Of a stretch of 26,468 bases of DNA, positions 1 through 6,586 are shown piece after piece. The stretch comes from a virus: the IMG/VR virus record IMGVR_UViG_3300021356_000139, positions 1 through 26,468 of that record; one strand, 5' to 3'. The notes under the pieces are model-generated. The model made no database searches. It was given only the letters and a program-made list of their open reading frames with translations, and had not been told where the DNA came from. Within the stretch, counting starts at the first letter, position 1. The number at the start of each line of letters is the position of its first letter. The translations under genes were made by a program, and so were the position numbers.

Positions 1-584
1 ATAAGCGAAAGCCCTGCTGCTAAGTAGGGCATAACCTTGTCGGGTTGTTGTACTAGGCTTTCATAGTCAAGTTCACCGACCATGTTCGCTGCTGCCTGTT
101 TGTAGATATCCATTTTTTCTTTATCGGCTAACCCTTCAAGTAGACTAGCACTTTCAAGGTATGACATAAAAGAATCTTGATTATTCATAGCCCCAGCTAT
201 ACTACCAGAGTTTACCGCTTGGTCGAGGGTTAAGTCATCGTCTTCACCTTTATTGACACCCAAACTTTCGTCTAAGAAACTTTTTATATCTGCCCCTTCT
301 CCTTCACCGCTAGTCATACCGTCTATAATTACTTGAGTAGTAGGGTCAATACCTGTATTACTACCAGTTATACCAGCACCATAACTATTTCTATAGTCAT
401 CAGGTTGCATAACTGATTCAGGCATAAGCATATTCTGCGTTAATAGATTATTAAGAGTATTTCTGTCAAGACCTAGCTGAGAAGATATAGTTTCTATAGG
501 TACGTTTTGGTCAAGCATTGTTTTAGCTTGAGCTAAAAGCCTAGATCTATCTACATTAGCCATTAAGTCTTGTTCATTTATCAT
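1..584 (-). CDS. Virion-module protein of unknown function, C-terminus cut by window edge
   Basis: The frame opens with ATG at 584, overlapping the TAA of the upstream gene by one base (TAATG), and stays open for 194 codons to the left edge, so the C-terminus is missing. The visible protein is acidic and rich in Asn, Gln, Met and Leu. Residues of about 26-48 (containing ETISSQLGLDRNTLNNLL) resemble a helix-turn-helix, but this is too short to call DNA binding. There is no signal peptide or membrane segment. It is the last of three co-directional genes behind the putative promoter at 3192-3237, next to two Gly/Ala-rich virion-module proteins, so an internal virion or tail-associated role is plausible by position only. 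Confidence 0.75.
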   Translation of the reverse strand, partial: MINEQDLMANVDRSRLLAQAKTMLDQNVPIETISSQLGLDRNTLNNLLTQNMLMPESVMQPDDYRNSYGAGITGSNTGIDPTTQVIIDGMTSGEGEGADIKSFLDESLGVNKGEDDDLTLDQAVNSGSIAGAMNNQDSFMSYLESASLLEGLADKEKMDIYKQAAANMVGELDYESLVQQPDKVMPYLAAGLSL

Positions 585-2170
585 TATTTAAATGCTCCAT
601 ATGCTGCTATAGCCGTACCTAACCCTTGCATTAAGGAGTTACTACCACCACTAGTAGAACCTTGTGCTAAAGTAGTGCCACCTAAAGTTGGTGCAAAACT
701 TGCTGCGGTCTGACCTGCTTGTCCTATTATTTGTCCTGGTAAGTTATATTGACCTACAAAGTTTTGATAAGCTAAATCTAATCCAGCTTGATTTTGAGCA
801 CGTTGCATACCGCCTACGTTCATCATATTACCTACATCACCTTGACGTAAAGCCGATAAACCTTGACCTAACCCAGCCATTTGACCACCCACGTTAGAGC
901 CAAACTGACCAGCTTGTAGTCCGCTACTAGCTAAGTTTTGACCTGTACCGCCATATATATTACTTAATCCTGTACCTAAACTACCTAGTCCTCCAGCTGC
1001 AGTACCTATAGTACCAGCTAGGTTTTGTCCTAACCCAGCTATTTGTGCACCCATAGCCCCTTGACGTTGACCTAAATTGGCCATAGCATTAGCTTGATTA
1101 AGTTGTGCACCTTGTTGACCTAAACCTAAAGTACCCATAGCTTGACCACGTTGTATGCCTTGTGCTCCTTCGCCCAATCCTAACTGACCTAACTGACTAC
1201 CGATACCTGCTTGCTGACCTGCTAAATTACCTAATAAACCTGCTTGTTGTGCTTGTCTGGCTTGTTGTGCTTCAAATGCTGCTTGTGCCCTACCCGCTGA
1301 AGACTCATAACCTTGAGACCTTAAACCAGCAGCAGTTTTTAATTGAGCTTCTCTTAATGCTTCTTCTCTTTCTTGTGCACCTAATCTAGCTCTACTACCG
1401 CCGAAAGCACCAGAGCCTATAGCTTGTGCTCTACCCGCTATGTCTGCTTTAGCCCCCTGCTCTTCTAAATCTTGCATAGCTCTACTTACTACTGCGTCTT
1501 CGTAAGGATTCATAAAACTAGAGATACCTCTAGGGTCAAAACCTTGAGTAGCACCAAACCCAGTTTGAGCTGCAGCTCCAATATTACTTAAAGAACCAGA
1601 TATGGCATCTCTTGCTGTACCCAAGCTTGGTCTAGAACCAGCTACTTCACCCAGTGCTCCGCTTAAATCAACATTAGCTCCACCTATCATTTGACCAGCT
1701 CTACCTAAAGTATCTTGACCGCCACGTAACGCTCCTAAACCTTCATATGTTGCGTCTTGTGCTATACCTGGAACTTGCCTTAATAAACCTTGTGCTTCGC
1801 CTATGCCTGCTGCACCTTCAGCAACACCTTGACGCATATAATCCATGCCTTCAGCAGCACTGCTTCTAGCGTCACCATAACCTTGCCTAGCCATACCTGC
1901 TGCTTCATCAAAGTAAGGTTGATATGAACCTACATTCTCAGCAGTCATACGCATAGCCATTTGCTCAGCAGGTGTAAAGTCTGCTATCCTTTGACCTTGA
2001 TACGTATAAGGGTTAGCCCCAGCAACACCTATGCCTTGTAGCTTATTGACTAAGTCTTGATTAAGCATAGGCAGTATGCCAGGGATATTAGCCCCTGGGA
2101 CACCAGCCATAAACTGTCTATAATACTCTGGTGGTAAACTCTCGGTACGTCCTGTTGTTTGTTCTGCCAT
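584..2170 (-). CDS. Ala/Gly/Gln-rich putative virion-internal or tail protein
   Basis: This 528-residue protein is dominated by Ala, Gly and Gln. A conserved-looking N-terminal half includes GQRIADFTPAEQMAMRM near residues 59-75, and a central block FMNPYEDAVVSRAMQDLEEQ is followed by AIGSGAFGGSRARLGAQERE. From memory, this NPY...GAFGGSR...E block recurs in large uncharacterised proteins of marine podoviruses beside tail genes. The C-terminal half is low-complexity GLGQ/NLGQ text that could form long helices. No enzyme motif, signal peptide or clear membrane span is seen. Its start abuts the stop of the 333-residue gene with no spacer. An ejected internal virion protein is the preferred guess, from size, composition and position only. 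Confidence 0.7.
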   Translation of the reverse strand: MAEQTTGRTESLPPEYYRQFMAGVPGANIPGILPMLNQDLVNKLQGIGVAGANPYTYQGQRIADFTPAEQMAMRMTAENVGSYQPYFDEAAGMARQGYGDARSSAAEGMDYMRQGVAEGAAGIGEAQGLLRQVPGIAQDATYEGLGALRGGQDTLGRAGQMIGGANVDLSGALGEVAGSRPSLGTARDAISGSLSNIGAAAQTGFGATQGFDPRGISSFMNPYEDAVVSRAMQDLEEQGAKADIAGRAQAIGSGAFGGSRARLGAQEREEALREAQLKTAAGLRSQGYESSAGRAQAAFEAQQARQAQQAGLLGNLAGQQAGIGSQLGQLGLGEGAQGIQRGQAMGTLGLGQQGAQLNQANAMANLGQRQGAMGAQIAGLGQNLAGTIGTAAGGLGSLGTGLSNIYGGTGQNLASSGLQAGQFGSNVGGQMAGLGQGLSALRQGDVGNMMNVGGMQRAQNQAGLDLAYQNFVGQYNLPGQIIGQAGQTAASFAPTLGGTTLAQGSTSGGSNSLMQGLGTAIAAYGAFK

Positions 2171-3172
2171 TTATGCCCTACCTAAACCCATGCTTTGGGC
2201 TTTGTTTTCGTTCATGTCCATCATAGCGTATAGCTGAGCTATACCTGCGTCATGGTCACCGTTCCCTATTCCTTTTACGGCTTGTTTAGTCATTACAAAC
2301 TCACCGTCTGCTAATAATGCGGGTACTGTATCTTCATCGCCTGAGCCTTCAGGGTCTTCAATATCTCCGCCATTTTCTCTTAAATCTATTTCTGGTAACT
2401 CACCACCGTCTTGTAGTCTAGCTATTTGACCGCCATCTTTTACGTTTACCCTAGCGAACTCAGGGAAAGCTAATTCATACTCATCTTGTTGTCTAAGTAA
2501 TTCAGCTATAGCAGAATTAACTGGATCATAATCATAACTTTGAGCTAAACTAGGCATACTACCCGCTATGCCCGTACTTGAGCCTTGAGTACCATATACA
2601 TCACTCAATTGAGCAGGAGTTAAACCTTGAGTTAAATATCCGCTTTGGTCTATTGGTCCTGGCATAGTGGCTGGTTCTTCATCTCCTCCTAATAGTTTTC
2701 CTTTAGTGAGACTATTAAGTCCGCTCATTCCTATAGCCCCAGCCCCAGCTTTTTGTAAAAAACTTAAATCTTTATAAGCGTCTCCTATACTGGTAAGATT
2801 TTTTAATTTTGCACTTTCAGGTGCTAGTGCGTTAAATGCGTTGGCACCTATGCCTTCAAAAAATCCCCCCAAACCTTGACTACTAACTCCAGGAGTACCA
2901 GCCATAAATTTACCTGTAAAACCTTTACCAGCAGCATCAAAACCGAAACCAGCTCCACCCAACATTTTACCACCAGCCCACACACCAGCCCCAGCTAATG
3001 CTGCTTCTTTTAAATCTTCTCCTTCCGCTAAACCGCCTACACCTCTACCTATGCCCGCACCTAATGCTGGACCAACTCCAGGAATAAATAACCCTGCTAT
3101 TGTAGCGATCTCTTTCGTGTTCTTTTTAACGAACCTCTTTATGCTTTTGAATGCACTTTTTAAACCGCCCAT
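2171..3172 (-). CDS. Gly-rich virion-module protein with C-terminal GG...DGEFVMT motif
   Basis: The protein has 333 residues. The N-terminus (about 1-40) is Lys-rich and then hydrophobic (IATIAGLFIPGVGPALGAG), an amphipathic or membrane-active type of segment. The middle is Gly/Ala-rich. The C-terminus carries DGGQIARLQDGGELPEIDL, then DTVPALLADGEFVMTKQAVKG and LYAMMDMNE. From memory, this GG-repeat plus DGEFVMT-A-V plus LY-MM block is widespread in marine phage proteins of unknown function. It is the first gene after the putative promoter at 3192-3237, with only a weak Shine-Dalgarno (TAGGA). The membrane-active N-terminus and the neighbouring Ala/Gln-rich gene would suit a virion-internal or ejected protein. 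That role is inference. Confidence 0.75.
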   Translation of the reverse strand: MGGLKSAFKSIKRFVKKNTKEIATIAGLFIPGVGPALGAGIGRGVGGLAEGEDLKEAALAGAGVWAGGKMLGGAGFGFDAAGKGFTGKFMAGTPGVSSQGLGGFFEGIGANAFNALAPESAKLKNLTSIGDAYKDLSFLQKAGAGAIGMSGLNSLTKGKLLGGDEEPATMPGPIDQSGYLTQGLTPAQLSDVYGTQGSSTGIAGSMPSLAQSYDYDPVNSAIAELLRQQDEYELAFPEFARVNVKDGGQIARLQDGGELPEIDLRENGGDIEDPEGSGDEDTVPALLADGEFVMTKQAVKGIGNGDHDAGIAQLYAMMDMNENKAQSMGLGRA

Positions 3173-3191
3173 TACACCGTTCCTATGTTCA

Positions 3192-3237
3192 TGTATTTAT
3201 TATATATACAACTTCTTGAACTGTATAGTCTATACAG
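3192..3237 (-). promoter_or_regulatory. Putative sigma70-like promoter with overlapping 17-nt palindrome
   Basis: On the minus strand a perfect TATAAT (3204-3199) is preceded, after exactly 17 bases, by TATACA (3227-3222), four of six matches to TTGACA. The -35 lies inside an uninterrupted palindrome, CTGTATAGTCTATACAG on the plus strand (3221-3237): 8-base arms around one central base. This is the layout of a promoter whose -35 is covered by a dimeric repressor or activator site. It sits in the 76-base gap before the gene at 3172, one of the few real gaps in this gene block. The palindrome could instead be a short RNA hairpin. Confidence 0.5.
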
Positions 3238-3248
3238 AGTTACCATAC

Positions 3249-3590
3249 CTAGTTATTAACCCCTACTTGTATAGATGTATTACCACCCGTTACTACTGTA
3301 ACTCTGCCAACACTAGCTGTAAGTTCATAACCTACGTCAGTAATTCTTTCTCCAATGTCAAGCCATTTGTAGCCAGTCCAGACTTGTAACACACCTACAC
3401 TAGTATTCCATATAAGACTACCAGCGTTAAATTTAAACTTGTCTCGCTCTGTTTGATTGATCTGTCTTGTGTTATCGGGGTCAAACGTACCTAAATTTAA
3501 TTCTAAAACTCTTACTAACCTGTTATAAGTATCAGAATTGACAGTATCCTCTACAGATACAGGAAGTCTAGTAGCTAGTAGCTTACTCAT
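3249..3590 (-). CDS. Small conserved phage structural protein, function unknown
   Basis: This 113-residue protein has an N-terminal helix-prone part (MSKLLATRLPVSVEDTVNSD, then TYNRLVRVLELNLG) and a beta-rich C-terminal half. That half contains AGSLIWNTSVGVLQVWTGYKWLDI, a short Trp-containing hairpin pattern common in tail and fibre proteins that display short beta units. Its start overlaps the end of the tail nozzle-like gene by four bases (ATGA), implying translational coupling. Proteins starting like this are, from memory, common beside that large tail gene in marine podoviruses. It could be a tail-tip or fibre-attachment subunit. No enzymatic motif is visible. Confidence 0.7.
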   Translation of the reverse strand: MSKLLATRLPVSVEDTVNSDTYNRLVRVLELNLGTFDPDNTRQINQTERDKFKFNAGSLIWNTSVGVLQVWTGYKWLDIGERITDVGYELTASVGRVTVVTGGNTSIQVGVNN

Positions 3591-5452
3591 CTTCTACCGT
3601 CGTTTCTTACTTCTAATCTAGTAGCTCCTAATCTCCATCCTGTATCATCATTACCAGAGTCTGTATTACCGTCATAAGATTCAAGTCTTAATACTGCTTG
3701 TCTGGCTCTACTACGTACATGTACTTGTTGGGTTGTACTAGCTACGCTACTTGTACTACTTGTAGTTAATGTATCACCTGGGAAATTTCTAGTTTTTAAA
3801 ACTATGTTTACTTTACCGCTACTACTGTTGTTTAAGAATTTGATGTCAGGGATAACTTTTGATATAAAAGCGAACTGTTCTCCGTCGCCTATGTCAAAGT
3901 CTGAACTTTCTATATACACATTAGTCATAGGCTGACCATCATCATTATAACCGAACTCATGTTCATATAAATAACCATTACTTGTGGCTCTAGGATAATT
4001 TACAGTACCTTCATCTATCCATGCAGTTCTACTTAGTTCACCATAAGTCCAAACATTATCGTTATAATCATAAACTACATATCTATCAATCTCTTCTGAA
4101 CTAGCTGAAGGGTAAAACCAACCTACTTCATCATGATCATTGTTAGTGTATGCAAAAATTTTATAAGCCTGACCTGAATTGATATCGTCAAAAACGTAAC
4201 TCAACACGCTACAAGGTACTTTTCGAACACTACCGTTATACACGTAAAAATTGTCGTAGCCCATCCAGTAAACACCTCCAGGAGAAGTGACAGCCCCGTT
4301 AGGAGATATAAGACCAGTATTGTTATTAATTAAATTAATACCAAAAGTAAACGGTGGTCCAATAAAAGACATACTGTACAAAGCTGTATCAGTCCAAACT
4401 AATGTTTCTTGTCTTGCTTTTACCGAACCAACTATTAAACTACCTTCTGACAATCGTAAACTACCAGCTGTGTTAGTATCTAAAGGTTCAAAATCAGTTA
4501 AGTTTTCTTGGTCGCTAAAAGATATAAGCATAGGGTCGAGTACCCCAGTTCTTGATGCACCTGATATTGGGTCACTACCTAAAATTATAAGATGACGGTC
4601 AGTTTCTGAAACTGTTACACCTAAACATATTGTAGGTACTAGATTAGCCCCAGCTACATCTGTTAACGCTACGGCTCTAGTTTCTACACCACCACTAGTG
4701 TCATGATAATAGATAGCTCCATTACGTACCGCCATAACTAAGTCTTCGCCAAAATGGTCATGTGACCATAGACGTAACTGGTTTGTGTTTGATAACGCAG
4801 TAACTGAGCCCCAAGTACCTGAGTTCCATGCACCAGCACCCCAACCTGTTGATTGTACGTATACGTCTAAACCTACGTTTATCTGGTACACTCCGTCAGT
4901 AGCAGAACCTCCGTTACCAGTATCACTTGAATTAGCTGTTACTGTAGCTCCGCTAGTATCTTTAGCTGTTATCGTGTATGAATTAGTGTTAACTACGGTA
5001 ACTATTTGATATTCTTGATTTAAAACTGTTGCCGTTATATTACCGCCTAAACTGACCGCTTGACTAAACGTAACAAAATCATTTATTACCGCCCCGTGAC
5101 TTGAATCAGTTACGGTAATAGTAGAGCTACCGTCAGTAGCAGAAAAAGTAACGCTATTAGTTGATGTTTTTCGTATTGGGGTGACATCGTTAAAAGTATC
5201 TCCTTCGTTTATGTAATATTTTAAATGAGTACCTAAACCTAAAAATTTACTACCGTTTAAAGCTACCCAAGGGTGTAAAGCACGACAAGTGCCCAAAAAA
5301 CTGTTTTGAGTATCTTTACGCCAACCGCCTATTTTTTCTGGTCTACCAGAATTAAACCTAACTAAGTTAGAATCAAACCACCCACCTTCATTATCGTAAG
5401 CTGTTCCTTCTCGTACTATCCCTGGTTTAAATACAAACTTATTTAACGGCAT
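3587..5452 (-). CDS. Putative tail nozzle/stabilisation protein (P22 gp10 / T7 gp12-like role)
   Basis: The 621-residue protein begins MPLNKFVFKPGIVREGTAYD, followed by NEGGWFDSNLVRF and RPEKIGGW. From memory this opening is typical of a large tail protein of marine podoviruses that resembles packaged-DNA stabilisation or tail-nozzle proteins with a beta-propeller body. Residues of about 105-185 look like an inserted Ig-like or beta domain (HGAVINDFVTF ... NQEYQIVTVVNTNSYTITA), a module often found in phage tail proteins. The rest alternates beta strands with aromatic turns (YWMGYDNFYVYNGSVR, VGWFYPS, YVVYDYNDNVWTYGELSRTAW). It starts 1 base after the endolysin stop region, so late tail genes continue beyond the lysis cassette. 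The specific nozzle role is inferred. Confidence 0.65.
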   Translation of the reverse strand: MPLNKFVFKPGIVREGTAYDNEGGWFDSNLVRFNSGRPEKIGGWRKDTQNSFLGTCRALHPWVALNGSKFLGLGTHLKYYINEGDTFNDVTPIRKTSTNSVTFSATDGSSTITVTDSSHGAVINDFVTFSQAVSLGGNITATVLNQEYQIVTVVNTNSYTITAKDTSGATVTANSSDTGNGGSATDGVYQINVGLDVYVQSTGWGAGAWNSGTWGSVTALSNTNQLRLWSHDHFGEDLVMAVRNGAIYYHDTSGGVETRAVALTDVAGANLVPTICLGVTVSETDRHLIILGSDPISGASRTGVLDPMLISFSDQENLTDFEPLDTNTAGSLRLSEGSLIVGSVKARQETLVWTDTALYSMSFIGPPFTFGINLINNNTGLISPNGAVTSPGGVYWMGYDNFYVYNGSVRKVPCSVLSYVFDDINSGQAYKIFAYTNNDHDEVGWFYPSASSEEIDRYVVYDYNDNVWTYGELSRTAWIDEGTVNYPRATSNGYLYEHEFGYNDDGQPMTNVYIESSDFDIGDGEQFAFISKVIPDIKFLNNSSSGKVNIVLKTRNFPGDTLTTSSTSSVASTTQQVHVRSRARQAVLRLESYDGNTDSGNDDTGWRLGATRLEVRNDGRR

Positions 5453-5453
5453 T

Positions 5454-5897
5454 CTATACCTCGTGCCACTCTTTGTTTTGGAATAGCAAAGCTTCAGCTT
5501 CTCTACGTCTTACTAGCCCTTGAAGTACTTTACCACCAGCTTTGTTCCATCTTTTGATTTGTGCTGGTACTTCTTCATAGTTTTTGTTGTTTAAAACTTT
5601 TAGCATAGTAGATGCTTTTAAGTTTGCTGGACCTAAATTAAACACCCAACTTACTAAAGCGTCAAATTGGTTTTGTTCAAGTTCTACAGCTACATTATCT
5701 TTTACGTACCCTTCATACTCTTTCATTTCGTGTAGGAGTAATTTGTCAGCTTCTTCTTGTGTGATTGTATCGCCTTCTTTTACACCTTTAGTTGAGCCGT
5801 AACCTATAGTCCATACACCTGCTGCACACTTATATGCTTCTAGCTCACAACCTTCAAACTTTTTAATTAGACCTAAACCTTCTTGTGATATGTTCAT
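5454..5897 (-). CDS. Endolysin, T4-type/GH24 lysozyme (muramidase)
   Basis: The enzyme cuts the peptidoglycan glycan strand at lysis. The chosen start is the ATG at 5897, four bases after the o-spanin stop and preceded by AAGGGG. It gives MNISQEGLGLIKKFEG, the usual N-terminus of the family (147 residues); a longer frame to 5960 would run through the o-spanin gene. The GH24 signature is clear: KFEGCELEAY, then GVWTIGYGST, and later QFDALVSWVFNLG and RRREAEALLF. By spacing to T4 lysozyme (Glu11-Asp20-Thr26) the catalytic positions are Glu15, Cys24 and Thr30, so Cys replaces the Asp, as in some related phage lysozymes. There is no signal peptide or SAR anchor, so release should need a holin. 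Confidence 0.93.
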   Translation of the reverse strand: MNISQEGLGLIKKFEGCELEAYKCAAGVWTIGYGSTKGVKEGDTITQEEADKLLLHEMKEYEGYVKDNVAVELEQNQFDALVSWVFNLGPANLKASTMLKVLNNKNYEEVPAQIKRWNKAGGKVLQGLVRRREAEALLFQNKEWHEV

Positions 5898-5901
5898 ATT
5901 C

Positions 5902-6273
5902 TTAATCCCCTTCGTTGATTGTAACTTTTCTATAATACACAACAACTTCTTTAAGTTCATTTATATACCTTTTTAATTCCTGCATGTTGTACGCCATAAG
6001 TTCATAATCACTCACAGACATAGCTACAAATACTACTTGACCTTGATCTTTTTCTACTCTTGCTAAAAACTCTTCTAAGTTTTTATCACTTACAACATAC
6101 CAATAAGGATCCTTTAAATCTATTTCTCTAGGTAGTATAGGCTGAACTATAGTCCTTTGTATAGGTTTTGATATAACTTCTACCGACTGTTTACTTGGTA
6201 TCAGGCTGCAACTGCAAGCCATCATCAAGACTGTCGATGTTACGACTATCTTCTTCAATACTATCGAATACAT
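5902..6273 (-). CDS. o-spanin (Rz1-like outer-membrane lipoprotein)
   Basis: The 123-residue protein has an N-terminal lipoprotein signal (MYSIVLKKIVVTSTVLMMAC) with the lipidation cysteine at 20, or at 22 in ACSC. A Pro-rich stretch (ISKPIQRTIVQPILP) follows, then a helical C-terminal part ending near ELKRYINELKEVVVYYRK. It overlaps the i-spanin gene by 83 bases in another frame, the classical Rz/Rz1 arrangement, and has a good ribosome site (AAGGGA, 8 bases from ATG). o-Spanins bind the periplasmic end of the i-spanin and fuse inner and outer membranes in the final lysis step. It is longer than lambda Rz1, but its order, overlap and lipobox all fit. The endolysin starts four bases after it. 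Confidence 0.85.
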   Translation of the reverse strand: MYSIVLKKIVVTSTVLMMACSCSLIPSKQSVEVISKPIQRTIVQPILPREIDLKDPYWYVVSDKNLEEFLARVEKDQGQVVFVAMSVSDYELMAYNMQELKRYINELKEVVVYYRKVTINEGD

Positions 6274-6586
6274 CTTTCGTTCCCTTGTTTATTCTTGGTT
6301 CTATTAGTCCAGGTTTAGCTGAAGCTAATTTAGTCAAGTTGTGTCGTTTAAATATATCGATATAACGATTCATTTCTTTCTGTATTTCTTGACTTTTTAG
6401 TTGTAATTCTTGCAGACCTTCTGTCTGTAGTGCAAAATCATTTTGTAAAGTTTCTATAGCTAGTTTTTGTTCTTTGTCTCTTAGCTCAAAAGCTTGGTTA
6501 AGTGCAGAAAGTTTTGAGTTTTCACTCCACAATAAATAAGTGCTAAGCACTAGTACACCTATTATCCCTATTAACACTTTACTCAT
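6191..6586 (-). CDS. i-spanin (Rz-like inner-membrane protein)
   Basis: This 131-residue protein has one N-terminal membrane anchor (residues 4-20, IGIIGVLVLSTYLLW), then a long charged coiled coil of about residues 22-80 (LSALNQAFELRDKEQKLAIE, LQELQLKSQEIQKEMNRYID) and a polar tail. This is the topology of an inner-membrane spanin whose coiled coil spans the periplasm. Its 3' end overlaps the lipoprotein gene by 83 bases, as in Rz/Rz1 pairs. Its start overlaps the cyclase stop by eight bases (ATGAGTAA), so it is probably translationally coupled to the signalling gene before it. The family call rests on topology and context, not on sequence motifs. Confidence 0.82.
   Translation of the reverse strand: MSKVLIGIIGVLVLSTYLLWSENSKLSALNQAFELRDKEQKLAIETLQNDFALQTEGLQELQLKSQEIQKEMNRYIDIFKRHNLTKLASAKPGLIEPRINKGTKDVFDSIEEDSRNIDSLDDGLQLQPDTK

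Noticed and set aside
1-584. Transcription regulator because of an HTH-like N-terminus
   Set aside because: Only about 20 residues resemble a helix-turn-helix, and the gene lies in a late virion block, so I kept it as unknown.
688-1389. Plus-strand open frames opposite the Ala/Gly/Gln-rich gene
   Set aside because: Leu/Val-rich translations of the antisense of Gln/Ala/Gly codons; no ribosome sites, and all real genes run on the minus strand.
5898-5960. Longer start for the endolysin, giving 21 extra residues and a possible signal sequence
   Set aside because: The extension lies inside the o-spanin gene, is not hydrophobic enough for a signal, and the downstream ATG has the family-typical N-terminus and a ribosome site.
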